A stretch of DNA of 64,000 nucleotides from JAGVSR01 sp963742405 (GCA_963742405.1 CAVUMB010000006.1:293075-357074); one strand, 5' to 3'; positions 26,625 through 37,322 are shown, numbered from the stretch's first letter. Numbers and translations are program-made. Notes: generated from the letters alone by a model not told the origin.

Positions 26625-29387
26625 TCATTCCGTGCTGATACGAACGTGCCCGCCGTTAACCTGCCACAACCGGCACACCTGCTTTTCCACCTCGAGAATC
26701 ACGATGAGCGCGATGCCCACGCCGATGATGACGAGCCCGTCGACAGGCTGAATGGTCGTAGTCTTGAACAAGTGTTGCATGATCGGCAGATAGGTAAAGG
26801 CAAGTTGGAGCATGGCGACGCTCCCGACACCGATCAGCACAGCCGGCGTTCCCAGTATCCCCTGCCAGGTGACCGACGTTCCGCGCAGATATCGCACGGA
26901 GAATAGGTAGAAGATCTCCATTGCCACAACAGTGTTGACCACCATGGTCCGCGCTGTCTCGTGTGACATCCCGCGGCCTTCTGCCCAGGCGAACATGCCG
27001 AAGGCACCGGCGGCGAACAGAGCCGACACGAGCAGGACCCGCCACATGAGGAAGCCAGAGAGGATCGGCGCGTCCGCTGCGCGTGGAAGCCGATTCATGA
27101 TGCCGGGCTCGGCCGGCTCAAATGCGAGCGATAGCCCAAGCCCGACGGCCGTCACCATGTTGATCCACAGGATCTGCACCGGCGTGATCGGCAGAGTGGG
27201 GCCGAACAGGATCGCTGCAACTACTATTAGCGTCACGCCGCCATTGGTTGGCAGCGTCCATCCGATCACTTTGGTCAAGTTGTCGTATACAGTACGCCCC
27301 TCGCGGACCGCGTCAACGATCGATGCGAAATTATCGTCGGCAAGCACCATGTCGGCGGCTTCCTTGGCGGCCTCAGTGCCATTCCGGCCCATCGCCACGC
27401 CGACGTCAGCGCGCTTCAATGCCGGCGCGTCGTTCACGCCGTCACCGGTCATTGCGATGACCGCACCACTTGCCTGCATGGCGTCGACAAGGCGCAGCTT
27501 GTGCTCGGGGCTCGTGCGGGCGAACACGCTGGTCTGGGCGACGGCGCGGCTGAACCCCTTCTGGTCGAGCCTGTCGAGATCACGGCCCGTCAGCACAGCA
27601 GCCGGATTGTCCAGGCCAAGTTCAGCGGCAATGGCCGCCGCAGTCGCTGCGTGATCGCCCGTGATCATCTTCACCGCGATACCCGCGCTCCGGCACTCGG
27701 CAATAGCGGTAATCGCCTCCGGGCGTGGCGGATCAATAAGCCCGACCAACCCCTGAAGCGTTAGGCCGTGGTCGACATCGCCAAATGTCAGATCGCGTTT
27801 TTCAGAAGGAAACGGTCGCGACGCTAGCGCCAGAACCCGTCGTCCTTGGCGCGCCAGATCATCGACTTCGCGAGTCCAGAAGTTCCGGTCGATCGGACGC
27901 TCGCCTGTGCCCGTTGCCTGATAGGCGCACATATCGATGATGCGTTCAGGAGCTCCTTTCACACAACCAAAAACCGTACCGTCGTGGCGATGGTGCAAGG
28001 TTGCCATATAGCGATGCGCCGCATCGAAGGGGATCTCATCAATCCGCGGCATCTGCTTCACGAGAATTTCTCGATCGTGGCCGGCCTTGAGGCCCAGCGT
28101 CACGAGCGCGCCTTCCATGGGGTCGCCGTCGACGATCCACTGCCCGTCGACTTCGCGCAACGCCGCGTCATTGCATAGCAGCGCTGTGCGCGTGATGTTC
28201 GTCAGCCCACTATCGGACGCGGGGTCAATCTCCTGTCCGTCGAGGCCGAAGCCACCCTTTGGCGCATACCCGACGCCGCCCACGTCATAGCTGCGATCGG
28301 CCGTCACGGCGCGAGTCACGGTCATCTCGTTGCGCGTCAACGTTCCGGTTTTGTCGGAACATATGATCGACACCGATCCGAGGGTTTCGACCGCAGGCAG
28401 GTGACGGATGATGGCTTTGCGGTTTGCCATCCGCTGCACGCCAATGGCCAGTGTGATCGTCATCACGGCTGGGAGACCCTCCGGTATCGCTGCGACCGCC
28501 ATTCCGACCACCGCCATGAAGGCGTCAGAAACCGAATAGCTACGAACTAGAACAGCGAAAGCGAGCGTGGCGGCGGAGAGCGCCAGGATGACGAATGTCA
28601 ATTGCCGTGCAAAGGCGTTCATCTGTCGGATGAGTGGCGTCTCCAGCCGCTCAACGCGGCCGAGCAGCGCGCTGATCCGTCCGAGTTCCGAGGCAGCCCC
28701 AGTGGCTACCACCACACCCGATCCCTGGCCCGCGGTGATGAGCGTCCCGGAGAACGCCATCGAGTGGCGATCCGCGAGGCTTGCATCCGCCGCAACCGGT
28801 TCGATCGATTTTTCCACCGGGACCGACTTGCCGGTAAGGATCGCCTCTTCGATTCTGAGATTTCGGGCCTTCACGAGCCTTACGTCAGCCGAGACCCGAT
28901 CTCCGGCTTCGAGCAGCAGAATGTCGCCTGGCACAACTTCGGCCCCGTCGATCGTCAGACGGGCACCATCGCGCACCACCGACGCCCGAGGGCTGATCAT
29001 GCCGCGAATGGCTTCGAGCGCGGCCTCAGCCTTACCCTCCTGGACGACGCCAATGATGGCATTGAGGACGACGACGCCGAGGATGACGCCCGTATCGACG
29101 GCATGACCGAGAAATGCCGTGATGAGAGCAGACCCGAGAAGGACGTAGATCAGCAAGTTGTCGAACTGCGAGATCAATCTCTGGAAGAAGGTCTTTTCGG
29201 GTGCGGCCGCCAAGACGTTGCGCCCATACCTTCCGAGGCGCGTGTTTGCGGCCGTGGCGGAGAGGCCGGAGCTGCTCGTTTCGAGCGCTTCGAGCACCGC
29301 GCCAGCCTGCAGCGCATGCCAACTCGCAAAAGGTTGCCCTCCGCCAAGCGTCGCGTTGCCATCGGGAAGTCGTACGATCTCCTTCAA
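26625..29387 (-). CDS. P2-type cation-transporting ATPase
   Basis: A full-length 920-residue ion pump with an N-terminal cation-ATPase domain (LGRYGRNVLAAAPEKTFFQR), an actuator with LTGKSVPVEK in place of the usual TGES, IPEGLPAVMTITLAIG in TM4, DKTGTLTRNEMT (phosphorylated Asp), TGDGVNDAPALKRADVGVAMG, and a C-terminal six-helix cation-ATPase domain. The PEGL motif places it with the bacterial Ca/Mn-like P2A group. The Lys in the TGES position is unusual because that Glu drives dephosphorylation. It is isolated, with universal stress proteins downstream in coordinate order. Confidence 0.92.
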   Translation of the reverse strand: MKEIVRLPDGNATLGGGQPFASWHALQAGAVLEALETSSSGLSATAANTRLGRYGRNVLAAAPEKTFFQRLISQFDNLLIYVLLGSALITAFLGHAVDTGVILGVVVLNAIIGVVQEGKAEAALEAIRGMISPRASVVRDGARLTIDGAEVVPGDILLLEAGDRVSADVRLVKARNLRIEEAILTGKSVPVEKSIEPVAADASLADRHSMAFSGTLITAGQGSGVVVATGAASELGRISALLGRVERLETPLIRQMNAFARQLTFVILALSAATLAFAVLVRSYSVSDAFMAVVGMAVAAIPEGLPAVMTITLAIGVQRMANRKAIIRHLPAVETLGSVSIICSDKTGTLTRNEMTVTRAVTADRSYDVGGVGYAPKGGFGLDGQEIDPASDSGLTNITRTALLCNDAALREVDGQWIVDGDPMEGALVTLGLKAGHDREILVKQMPRIDEIPFDAAHRYMATLHHRHDGTVFGCVKGAPERIIDMCAYQATGTGERPIDRNFWTREVDDLARQGRRVLALASRPFPSEKRDLTFGDVDHGLTLQGLVGLIDPPRPEAITAIAECRSAGIAVKMITGDHAATAAAIAAELGLDNPAAVLTGRDLDRLDQKGFSRAVAQTSVFARTSPEHKLRLVDAMQASGAVIAMTGDGVNDAPALKRADVGVAMGRNGTEAAKEAADMVLADDNFASIVDAVREGRTVYDNLTKVIGWTLPTNGGVTLIVVAAILFGPTLPITPVQILWINMVTAVGLGLSLAFEPAEPGIMNRLPRAADAPILSGFLMWRVLLVSALFAAGAFGMFAWAEGRGMSHETARTMVVNTVVAMEIFYLFSVRYLRGTSVTWQGILGTPAVLIGVGSVAMLQLAFTYLPIMQHLFKTTTIQPVDGLVIIGVGIALIVILEVEKQVCRLWQVNGGHVRISTE

Positions 29388-29593
29388 TGCGCTTGTCTAC
29401 TCCCGATCCGGAATCGAACCTTTTGACATTGTCTCACGCAGTTGGCGCTGTCCGACTGGCCGACGCGCGCACGGGTGTGAACCGGAGCATCGGCAGTTGT
29501 TGCAACACACATCGTGCGCAGGCTCGACAAAAGCGGCGTGGCGACCGTTGTTGAGAGCCTGGTATCATCTCTCGCCACTAGAACCTTTGCACC

Positions 29594-30421
29594 CTAGTTC
29601 GCCATCAGCACCGGCAAATCCAAATGATCGGCGATATGTTTGGTCGCTCCGCCGAAAATGAACTCGCGCCAAGCAGAACGCCCATACGCTCCCATAACCA
29701 GCACATCGCCGCGTGCTTCATGCGTGGCGGCAAGTAGCCTGGAGCCGGTGTCAGCGTCATTGGCTTCGAAAGGCACCGCCTCAACTGCGCGTGCATGGCT
29801 GCGCAGGTAGGCTACGATATCGTGCTCTGGCCGACGGGTCACACTGTTCAAGATATCCCGCTCCTTGCCCAGAAGCACGATCACCTGGTCTGCATGCTCA
29901 ATCATTGGCAGTGCGGCGCGAAGGGCGGAGGCCGACTGTCGGCTATGGTTCCATGCCACGACAACGCGCTGGCCGACCGTCGCGAACATGCCTGACTTCG
30001 GTACGATGAGTGTCGGCACGCCACTAGCCACTGCACATTCTTCGGCCACATCTGAGCCGATCGAGTTCAATCCGCTTCTCGACTGCTCCACTACGATGAG
30101 ATCATGACACCGCCCCGCGAGGTTAAGCAGTTCAGCGGCGTTCCCCTCACCTATTTGCCAATCGGCACCAACGCCTGCGATGATGCAGGCTTCCATGAAG
30201 CGGGCCTTGGCCCGCTGCATCAGCGGTGCGTCGCGCGCTTCCGCTTCGCGTACAGCTCTATTGTCTTTCCCGAACAAAATCTTGAGCATGGCTAGTTCGC
30301 GGATCGTATAAAGACCAGTCAGCCGGGCATCGAACGTCTTAGCGACACGGATCGCGACATCGATCGACTCCGACCAGTCTTGGTAGGCTCTGACGTGTAC
30401 TAAAATACGCTTCCACGACAT
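29594..30421 (-). CDS. Tandem-domain universal stress protein
   Basis: A 275-residue protein of two Usp domains, starting MSWKRILVHVRAYQDW at 30421 after a GGGGGAT signal. The second domain ends VLVMGAYGRSAWREFIFGGATKHIADHLDLPVLM, with a recognisable G-x-x-G nucleotide-binding loop; the first domain has a weaker motif. The longer upstream start at 30487 lacks a ribosome-binding signal. Confidence 0.88.
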   Translation of the reverse strand: MSWKRILVHVRAYQDWSESIDVAIRVAKTFDARLTGLYTIRELAMLKILFGKDNRAVREAEARDAPLMQRAKARFMEACIIAGVGADWQIGEGNAAELLNLAGRCHDLIVVEQSRSGLNSIGSDVAEECAVASGVPTLIVPKSGMFATVGQRVVVAWNHSRQSASALRAALPMIEHADQVIVLLGKERDILNSVTRRPEHDIVAYLRSHARAVEAVPFEANDADTGSRLLAATHEARGDVLVMGAYGRSAWREFIFGGATKHIADHLDLPVLMAN

Positions 30422-30525
30422 ATCGATCCCCCGCCGGTTAATCCTCTTCGCCGACGTCCTTACGGTAAGCCTATTACCGCATGGCATAAGAGGTCAAAGA
30501 TAGCTTTGATGCAAAACAAGCACGC

Positions 30526-30735
30526 TTATTGAAGACCTTTCGCCCAGTCGTCCCACTCGTGCCAACATTCTTCAGGGAGACCAAGAGCCTGATCAAAGAT
30601 CCGCTGAGCAACGCGGGCCAGTATGGACATATCGTGCAACTCATCGGAGTTCAGCAGGTGCCTTTCGGCCATCATACGCAAATGGTTGTCCGTCAAAATG
30701 ATCGTGACAGGACGGTAGTTCTGCGTCTGCGCCAT
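30526..30735 (-). CDS. Small hypothetical protein
   Basis: A 69-residue soluble, acidic-ended protein (TIILTDNHLRMMAERHLL...ARVAQRIFDQALGLPEECW) with no signal peptide or membrane segment. Its position between stress-protein genes and balanced composition favour a gene; no family is recognised. Confidence 0.5.
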   Translation of the reverse strand: MAQTQNYRPVTIILTDNHLRMMAERHLLNSDELHDMSILARVAQRIFDQALGLPEECWHEWDDWAKGLQ

Positions 30736-30994
30736 GTCGGTCTTTCTCTGTTTTGTTCGAGTCGGTCTGACTTAGTATCGATGCAAATTCCCGCTACTTT
30801 GGAAGTGGCTACAATCCTCCCAAAAGAAGGCCCTATCGCACTCTGACTTGGCCCAAAGACCACGTCAGCTTCAACCTTAAGCCCCGATGCCCTCAATTCA
30901 GGGAAGAGTATCGAGATCAAGACCGTTTGGGCTACATTTCGCTCTAATTGAAATCGGGTGACACCCTAGAAACAAGGCATCGTGGTAGCGACCC

Positions 30995-31432
30995 ATGTAC
31001 CAACACATCCTTATTGCAACAGACGGCTCCGATCTTGCCGGCAAGGCCCTCGAACAGGGTCTCGCGCTCGCCAAGGCCCTGAACTCAAGAGCCATGGCGG
31101 TAACAGTTACGGAGCCGTGGGTCGAGGTCCTTTCTGGTGAGATGGCCCTCGCATTTCCGATAGAGGAATATAAGAAGGAGGCTGTCGCAAACGCCGCTCG
31201 GATACTTGCCGGTGTCGCCGATGCTGCGAAAAATGTTGGTGTCGCGTGCGATACGGTCCATGTGAAGGATCAGCACCCGGCGGAGGGGATCATCGCGACG
31301 GCACGAGAACGGGGCTGCGATCTCATCGTCATGGCCTCGCACGGACGGCATGGCTTGACGCGCCTCCTGCTGGGAAGTCAGGCGAACAAGGTGGTGACTC
31401 TGAGCACAGTTCCAGTGCTCATCTGTCGCTGA
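30995..31432 (+). CDS. Universal stress protein (UspA family)
   Basis: A 145-residue single-domain Usp with start MYQHILIATDGSDLA and ATP-binding loop ASHGRHGLTRLLLGSQANKVV near the end. It is a close paralog of the protein at 10538-10975. It stands alone, with insertion-sequence debris directly downstream. Confidence 0.9.
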   Translation: MYQHILIATDGSDLAGKALEQGLALAKALNSRAMAVTVTEPWVEVLSGEMALAFPIEEYKKEAVANAARILAGVADAAKNVGVACDTVHVKDQHPAEGIIATARERGCDLIVMASHGRHGLTRLLLGSQANKVVTLSTVPVLICR

Positions 31433-31497
31433 TCAAAGACCTCAACCGTTCCGATAGACGCGTCTGACATGCCCAAGGCGGTGCCAGCCAAGCCCTC

Positions 31498-31620
31498 AAT
31501 TGCCGGTTAGGCTATCGCAAGCTGCGTTATCGCGGCATCGCCAAGAACAGCGCGCAGGTCTTCTCGCTGTTCGCTCTCGCCAACATTTTCCTCGTTCGCG
31601 CCCGACTTGCGCCCGAATGA
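31498..31620 (+). pseudogene. IS5-like transposase C-terminal remnant
   Basis: Forty codons reading CRLGYRKLRYRGIAKNSAQV followed by FSLFALANIFLVRARLAPE and a stop match the C-terminus of IS5-type DDE transposases (GYRK-RYRG-AKN-AQ). No upstream part of the gene remains. Confidence 0.7.
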
Positions 31621-31806
31621 GGGGGAAGTGGGCCGCTCGGGCGCCAGAATGATCAGGAACACGCCCGCATTTCCGCTGATAAGAAGCGCCAGTCTTCACT
31701 GCCGCGATGAACCGACTGTGCTGTTCAGAGGTTCTTTAGCATTGTATTGCGGCTAACTCCGACGCGGAAAAGCCAGTTGTCAATCTGGCCCGTCGATTGC
31801 GGACTA

Positions 31807-32049
31807 TCAATCTACGGCCGAAATGCATTGCCAACACTTCAGTAGGTAGTCATGGCGCAGCTTGCTGTCGCGATCGAGCACTGCGACGATTGTTGCTTTC
31901 AATTCGCATGGCTTCCGCGACGGAGCCTGAGGCACATTGACGAGTGCGCCGCTGTAGCCTCTACCGTCATTTTCAGTCGGAGACACCCGAGCATTATTGC
32001 CGTCTGGCTTCTGGCTGCGTCCCATCCAGCGGCCAATGTCGAAGTCCAT
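31807..32049 (-). CDS. Hypothetical protein
   Basis: An 80-residue frame starting MDFDIGRWMGRSQKPDGN at 32049 with AGGGA about ten bases upstream and ending in KCWQCISAVD. It has no signal or membrane segment. It lies between two insertion-sequence remnants, so it may be cargo or noise. Confidence 0.4.
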   Translation of the reverse strand: MDFDIGRWMGRSQKPDGNNARVSPTENDGRGYSGALVNVPQAPSRKPCELKATIVAVLDRDSKLRHDYLLKCWQCISAVD

Positions 32050-32189
32050 GATTACATTCCCTAAACCGTTACCCAAGGATGCCCCACAATCTGCGAGAGC
32101 TTGTATCTTCTTAGCTTTCTGATGTCCTTTCGTGAAGCATACGCTTCCGTAAGGAACAGGCGTACAGCAGCTACTGCCTCCCAATCCGG

Positions 32190-32993
32190 CGCACGATCTC
32201 GACGGTCAGCGGCTCCTCGCCGGTGAAACTGCTTTGGGACCTGTCTTTGCCTTTCGCTCGCCGCCGCTACGGCTATCGCAAGATCGCCGCGCTGCTGCGT
32301 CATGCGGGCTGGCTCGTCAACGACAAGAGGGTCGAGCGGATCTGGCGGCGCGAGGGCCCGAAGGTTCCCTACTAACAGCCAAAACGAGGGCGTCTGTGGC
32401 TCACCGACGGTTCGTGCATCCGGCTCAGACCGGAGCACCGCAATCACGTGTGGAGCTACGACTTCGTCGAAGACCGCACGCATGATGGGAGAAAATACCG
32501 GATGCTCAACGTCGTTGATGAGTTCACGCATGAGAGCTTGGCGATCAAAATACGGCGCAAGTTCAACTCGACGGACGTCATCGACGTTCTGTGTGAGCTG
32601 CTCCTCGCGCGCGGCATTCCTGGACATATTCGATCCGACAATGGCCCGGAGTTCATCGCCGAGGCGGTACAGAAATGGATTGCAGCGGTCGGTGCGAAGA
32701 CGGCGTACATCGCGCCGGGTTCGCCTTGGGAGAATGGCTATGTCGAGAGCTTCAACGCCCGGCTCAGAGACGAACTGCTCAACGGAGAAATCTTCTATTC
32801 GCTCCGCGAGGCGCAGATCGTCATCGAGAGCTGGCGCCGCCATTACAATGCGGTCAGGCCGCACGCCTCACTCGGCTATAAGCCACCGGCGCCCGAGGTC
32901 TTTGTGCCGGCGTTGGCTGCGTGGCCTCACTCGCGGGCTGCGCCCACTCACTTGTCCACGCAGCCTCTAGCAGAAGGAGGAGCCCTCAACTAA
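32190..32993 (+). mobile_element. IS3-family transposase OrfB, truncated with an internal stop
   Basis: The frame reads RRRYGYRKIAALLRHAGWLV and KRVERIWRREGPKVPY, then a TAA stop at about 32373, then GRLWLTDGSC and NHVWSYDFVEDRTHDGRK. The DDE integrase core follows (VVDEFTHESLAI, SDNGPEFIA, GSPWENGYVESFNARLRDELL), ending LAEGGALN. The N-terminal part and OrfA are missing and the stop would prevent a full product. A 181-residue frame from 32448 keeps the catalytic core. Confidence 0.8.
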
Positions 32994-33035
32994 CATTCTA
33001 CCCGGACCACTCGGTGGGGGCCGATCAGGGGAAGG

Positions 33036-33887
33036 CTATTCAGGCTCTGACAGACGGGGCGCGGTGATTAGCCTGTTCTGCTCATCGATAATCGGGATAT
33101 TGAAATCAAGCAGGACCTTGTCGATATCACCTTGGCGCTTCTTGATGACCTCGTTGAGCTGCTTCTTCCAGGCTGAATCGCTCCCGCGAACGCCCATAGT
33201 AATGCGGTATTCCAATTTGGCGTTGCCTTCGAATACCTCCAAGATAGGGTTGACGTCGAGCTTGTCTCCCAGTCCCTTTGTGTAGTACGCGGCAAATGGG
33301 CCCCACAGCACGCCTACGTCGATTTCCCCGGATAAAACGTCATCAACGATATCTTTCTCGATGGTGTGGTAACGCCGGTCGACGTCCATCGGATACGATT
33401 TTGCATTGGGCATGAGCCCAGCCTTCGCGATAAAATCGCCAATGGGCCCGCCTTGATTGCTTAGCCGCTTGCCACTAAGTCGAGGATCCGAGAGGGAGTT
33501 CAAGCCGTCTAGGCCTATGCCTTTCTTGAAAATGAGAGCGTAGGTCGTACGGTAATAGTGGTTGGTATTAAGAGTGACTTCGTCGGCTTGGACCGCTCCC
33601 ATGATGAGATCGCAACGGTTGGCGGCGAGTGTCTTGCGGATCATGCCGTAACCACCGGGGTACCAAGTATATTCGATCGGAATTGTCAGTTCCGAAGCAA
33701 TTATTTCTGCAATCTTATTTTCGAACCCTTCGCCCTTGTCGTTCGAGTATGGCATGTTCTGGGGAATGGAGCAGACGCGCAGTGCCTTGCGGTTGACCAA
33801 ATCGCTGACGTTGCCGTCGGCAGCGGAAGTAGCCGAAGGCAGAACTGCCATCCAGCCAACGAGAGCAATGAAAATCAGGCGTATCAT
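33036..33887 (-). CDS. Quinoprotein-dehydrogenase-associated substrate-binding protein (MoxJ/XoxJ-like)
   Basis: A 283-residue periplasmic protein with a signal peptide (LIFIALVGWMAVLPSATSAAD) and a type-II solute-binding fold. Diagnostic segments are LRVCSIPQNMPYSNDKGEGFENKIAE, YTWYPGGYGMIRKTL and CDLIMGAV. This is the pattern of proteins encoded next to PQQ-dependent methanol dehydrogenases (MoxJ/XoxJ), where they bind the apo-enzyme. No dehydrogenase or cytochrome cL gene is present in the window, so this one is an orphan. The start at 33887 begins the signal peptide. Confidence 0.82.
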   Translation of the reverse strand: MIRLIFIALVGWMAVLPSATSAADGNVSDLVNRKALRVCSIPQNMPYSNDKGEGFENKIAEIIASELTIPIEYTWYPGGYGMIRKTLAANRCDLIMGAVQADEVTLNTNHYYRTTYALIFKKGIGLDGLNSLSDPRLSGKRLSNQGGPIGDFIAKAGLMPNAKSYPMDVDRRYHTIEKDIVDDVLSGEIDVGVLWGPFAAYYTKGLGDKLDVNPILEVFEGNAKLEYRITMGVRGSDSAWKKQLNEVIKKRQGDIDKVLLDFNIPIIDEQNRLITAPRLSEPE

Positions 33888-34261
33888 GAGTTTCTCACTG
33901 AGCGGGACACGCTCTTGACCACATAGTACGATCGGCAAGACCTGTCTTTTATTGTTGGGGCCATCGATAAAAATAACCAATATCGAGATGCGCTGGAGCA
34001 CGATACTGCTCGCATATTCCAATCGCACGTGAATTCCCTGTTAAGCGCCACGATGAGCCAATTCTCGGCGTCCGCCGTCAAGCGCCGCGAATAAGCAGGC
34101 GATTTTGGAGAGGAATGTCCGACGAGTTTGCGCGGCGTACCGGTTGCCGCGACGTCGGATGTGCCGATTACCGGAGGCTTGACGCGTCCCCTCTTAGCAG
34201 AGTTCGCCCATATTGGGCGCATCCTTAGCCCGAGTTCAATCTGTCAAGCGAGACGGAGGGG
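33888..34261. other. Gene-free stretch
   Basis: No convincing coding frame, repeat or known RNA. It presumably holds the promoter of the MoxJ-like gene. Confidence 0.35.
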
Positions 34262-34450
34262 ATGTCGACTGCTCTAGTTCCAACTCAGATGGTCATCGAG
34301 GGGCAGTCCGCGACCGCGAGACAGCCGAACCGCAGCCTCCTGCGTCTCATCGGTCAGGCACGGCACTTTCAGGACTTGGTGATCTCGAAGGACGGCTGCT
34401 CCTTTCGGGAACTCGCCGCTTTTGCCGACTTAACAGGGAAGCCTTGTTGC
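34262..34450 (+). pseudogene. Fragment of a large serine recombinase (C-terminal HTH region)
   Basis: The frame contains RSLLRLIGQARHFQDLVI and SKDGCSFRELAAFADLTG, which resembles the region after the zinc-ribbon of recombinase-family proteins, just before the helix-turn-helix. Homology then ends at TTAACAGGGAAG. No catalytic domain is present. Confidence 0.5.
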
Positions 34451-34541
34451 GGTTCGGGGAATGCACACTTGAGAACAGGGAGCGGTCCCGGCCTTGTTTT
34501 GCACGGTGAGGTCTGCAATGCCACGCAGCACGCGGACGCGA

Positions 34542-35790
34542 CTACGGTAGTCCGATTATCAGTCCGATCCACGCTGCGACGAGGACAATGATGAGACCGG
34601 GCACAACGCGCAGCGCGAACGGGCGGCTGCCGCTTGCAAAGGCAAGAATAATCTTTGTGATTGAATTGGTCGTGAAGCCTACCAAGATCGGCATGCAGGC
34701 GTCATGGGCAACCATTTTTCCGGCAGCCACTTGGGAGGCGATGGACACAGCGGTTGCATGAGCGTCGGCGAAACCCGCCACTGCGGCAGCTGCGACCAGG
34801 CCGCTGTCACCAAACCAGGTTCGGAGCGCGGCGGCAGCTACCAGGACGACCGCAAGTATGGCTGCCAGAAGCAGCGCCGACTTGAAACTAAAGGCCTCGC
34901 CGGGGTTCGAAGGCCCGTCAGTTGGTGCATCGCCGACGCTGAACGCGAAGATAAGCCCGTAGGCGACCGCTGCGAAACCAGCCAGGATGAGCGGCACCGC
35001 CAGCGCCAGTAACGTTTCCGGGCTAGTCGCTGCTACGACGATGGAAATCTGAGCCACCGTTGCAACAGTCGACAGCACCGCCGCTGCGACGGCGGGACCA
35101 AGCACGCGTGGATCGTCCACGACTCGAGCCCCCATGGCTGCAATCGTAGCGCTGCTCGACACGAAGCCGGACGCAAATCCGGCCGCCGGCAAACCGTATC
35201 GTGATCCCAAAGCGCGGACGGCGATATACCCGCAGGCGCTGATCGCCATGATAAGTATGACGATCGACCAGACCGAACGCAGATTGATCGCATCGAACGG
35301 CCCAAGGTAGCGATCCGGTAAGTACTGGCCAGACCACAAGGGTGGCCGCGGCGAAGATCAAAGCCGATCTAAGTTCGGCTTCGGTGAGGACGTCCCGAAC
35401 AAAGCGGTGCATCGGCGTGCGCGCTGCAAGGAGTATGGCCGCCGCGACCGCCAAGGCAGCGGCTTCGAGAGGCTCGCGTACGGCAAGCCCACCGAGAATA
35501 AGAGTCAGGACGAGTGCGATCTCGGTCGTAAGTCCAGGATCTTCACTATGGGTCCGATAGTAGGCGAGTGCTGTCAGCGTGAGCACTCCGGCCGTCGTGA
35601 CACTGAGCAGCACCGGGCCGCCGATTTCCATCGATGCCGCTCCCAGCAACGACGTGATAGCAAATGTTCGCAGACCGGCCGCCGCACGCCCGACCCCTTC
35701 GCCCTTGCGACGCTCTCGGTCGACGCCGATGAGTAGCCCGATTCCTAGTGCGACAGCCCAGGAGGCGTATGGATGATCGAGGCTCAGCAC
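34542..35790 (-). pseudogene. MgtC/DUF4010 membrane protein, single frameshift
   Basis: The first frame (from 35790) carries an MgtC-like N-terminal part (PYASWAVALGIGLLIGVDRE) and four or more helices up to VVWPVL. A surplus base near 35322 shifts the frame, and the second frame resumes LPDRYLGPFDAINLRSVWS with the DUF4010 helices to the end (GLIIVLVAAWIGLI). Joined length is about 415 residues, normal for the family. Function of DUF4010 proteins is unknown; they are inner-membrane proteins. A scrambled copy of its 5' end lies at 18.3-18.45 kb. Confidence 0.8.
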
Positions 35791-35835
35791 TCAGTTCTAC
35801 CTTCTCGCAGCTAGGCACCTGTTTGAGCGCACAGC

Positions 35836-35968
35836 GACGGCTGCCGGCGTTCACACCATTCGCGTGCAATACCTAACCCGCGATAGCGCACATCCTGAAG
35901 GCACTGTCATAGACACCATCGAATTTCGCAAGAATTCCAAGGGCGCGTTCGAGATTCACGTGACCTAA
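35836..35968 (+). pseudogene. C-terminal fragment of the 6990-7421 periplasmic protein
   Basis: The frame reads HTIRVQYLTRDSA, then VIDTIEFRKNSKGAFEIHVT and a stop, closely matching the end of the protein at 6990-7421. The 5' part is absent; it directly abuts the 5' flank of the DUF4010 gene. Confidence 0.75.
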
Positions 35969-36093
35969 TCAGATATTCCAGTTGTTCTTGATCCACATCA
36001 GCATGGCGATGCCCATCGGCTGCTATTTTTTTACATGAACAGCGCAGCGACCTGCTTGCGGGTCGCGGTGCCTTAAGCTTAGAGGCAGACCAC

Positions 36094-37317
36094 GTGACCG
36101 CTCCTCTGCTGCTCGCTTATATCTGCGCGGCCATCCTCCTTCAGGTTGCTGCCGGATTAGGCTTGGCCGTGTGGCATTGGCGACGTGACTTGCCACCTGA
36201 AAGTGGCGCGACGGAAGAGACGACGAACTCCAACGTATCGGGAGCATGGCAGGGCTGGCGAGAGTTCCGCGTCGCACGGCGCGAATACGAGGATCAGCGG
36301 ACAGGCCCAGTGCTCGTTCTATCTTGAGCCAGTGGACGGACTGCCGCTGCTGCCGTTCAAGGCGGGGCAGTTCCTGACGTTTCGAGTTGCCGATCGCGGA
36401 TCGAAAGGTCGTTCGCTGTTACTCTCTGTCAGACCGGCCAGACCCAAAGCGCTTTCGCGTCACCATCAAGCGTCTTGGTCCTCCCGCAGATCGACCGGAC
36501 TTGCCACCAGGGATCGCCTCAAGCTCATTTGCACGACAAGGTCCAGGAAGGCGACCTCCTTAAGGTGAAGGCGCCAGCGGGTGCATTCTTTCTCGATACC
36601 GATGCGACCGTGCCTGCGGTGTTCATTGCAGGCGGCATCGGCATTACGCCGATGATGAGCATGTTGAGCTGGGCGTTGGCCGAGCAGCCGGAGCGCACGC
36701 TCCATCTTTTCTATGGTGTTCGCCATGGCGGCGAGCATGCATTCAAGCGGCCTGCTCGAAGACTTGGCTCGCGCGCATCCGAATTTCCACTTGCACGTGA
36801 TCTACAGCCGGCCAGGGCCGGACGATCTCCTGGGCCGTGATTTCCATCATACCGGACACGTGGATGTCGATCTGCTGCGGCGCAGTCTGCCGCAGGGGCG
36901 CCACCAGTTCTACGTCTGCGGCCCAGCACCGATGATGGCGAGCCTGGTCCCGGCCACTTGCCGAATGGGGCGTTCCTCCGGCAGACATCCGCCACGAATC
37001 ATTCGGTCCGGCGTCACTGCGCTCGGGAGCAGGTAGACGCGCAAGCACCGGCCCTTGCGCCACCGATCGACGTGCAGTTTCGCCGCTCGGGGCGCACGCT
37101 GGCGTGGGATGGTCGCGATGCCAGTCTCCTGGATTTTGCCGAGCGGCACGGCATCTCCGTCGAGTCCGGCTGCCGATCGGGAAGCTGTGGAAGCTGCGAG
37201 ACGAAGCTCATATCCGGAAACGTCCGTTACGTGGCCGCGCCGGATTTTGAGGTTAAGCCGGGCCATTGCCTGCTGTGCATCAGCACACCCCAATCAGAAC
37301 TCGTGCTGGAGGCCTGA
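36094..37317 (+). pseudogene. FAD/NAD oxidoreductase with 2Fe-2S ferredoxin domain, multiply frameshifted
   Basis: Starting at a GTG, successive segments in changing frames read: a membrane helix (LLLAYICAAILLQVAAGLGL), WQGWREFRVARREYED, YLEPVDGLPLLPFKAGQFLT (FAD domain), VRCYSLSDRPDPKRFRVTIK (flavin motif), AVFIAGGIGITPMMSML (NAD domain), HLHVIYSRPGP and QFYVCGPAPMM. A plant-type 2Fe-2S domain follows (CRSGSCGSCETK and CLLC). At least five frame changes are needed. The intact protein would move electrons from NAD(P)H to the membrane cytochrome encoded next. Confidence 0.8.
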
Positions 37318-37322
37318 CCGGT

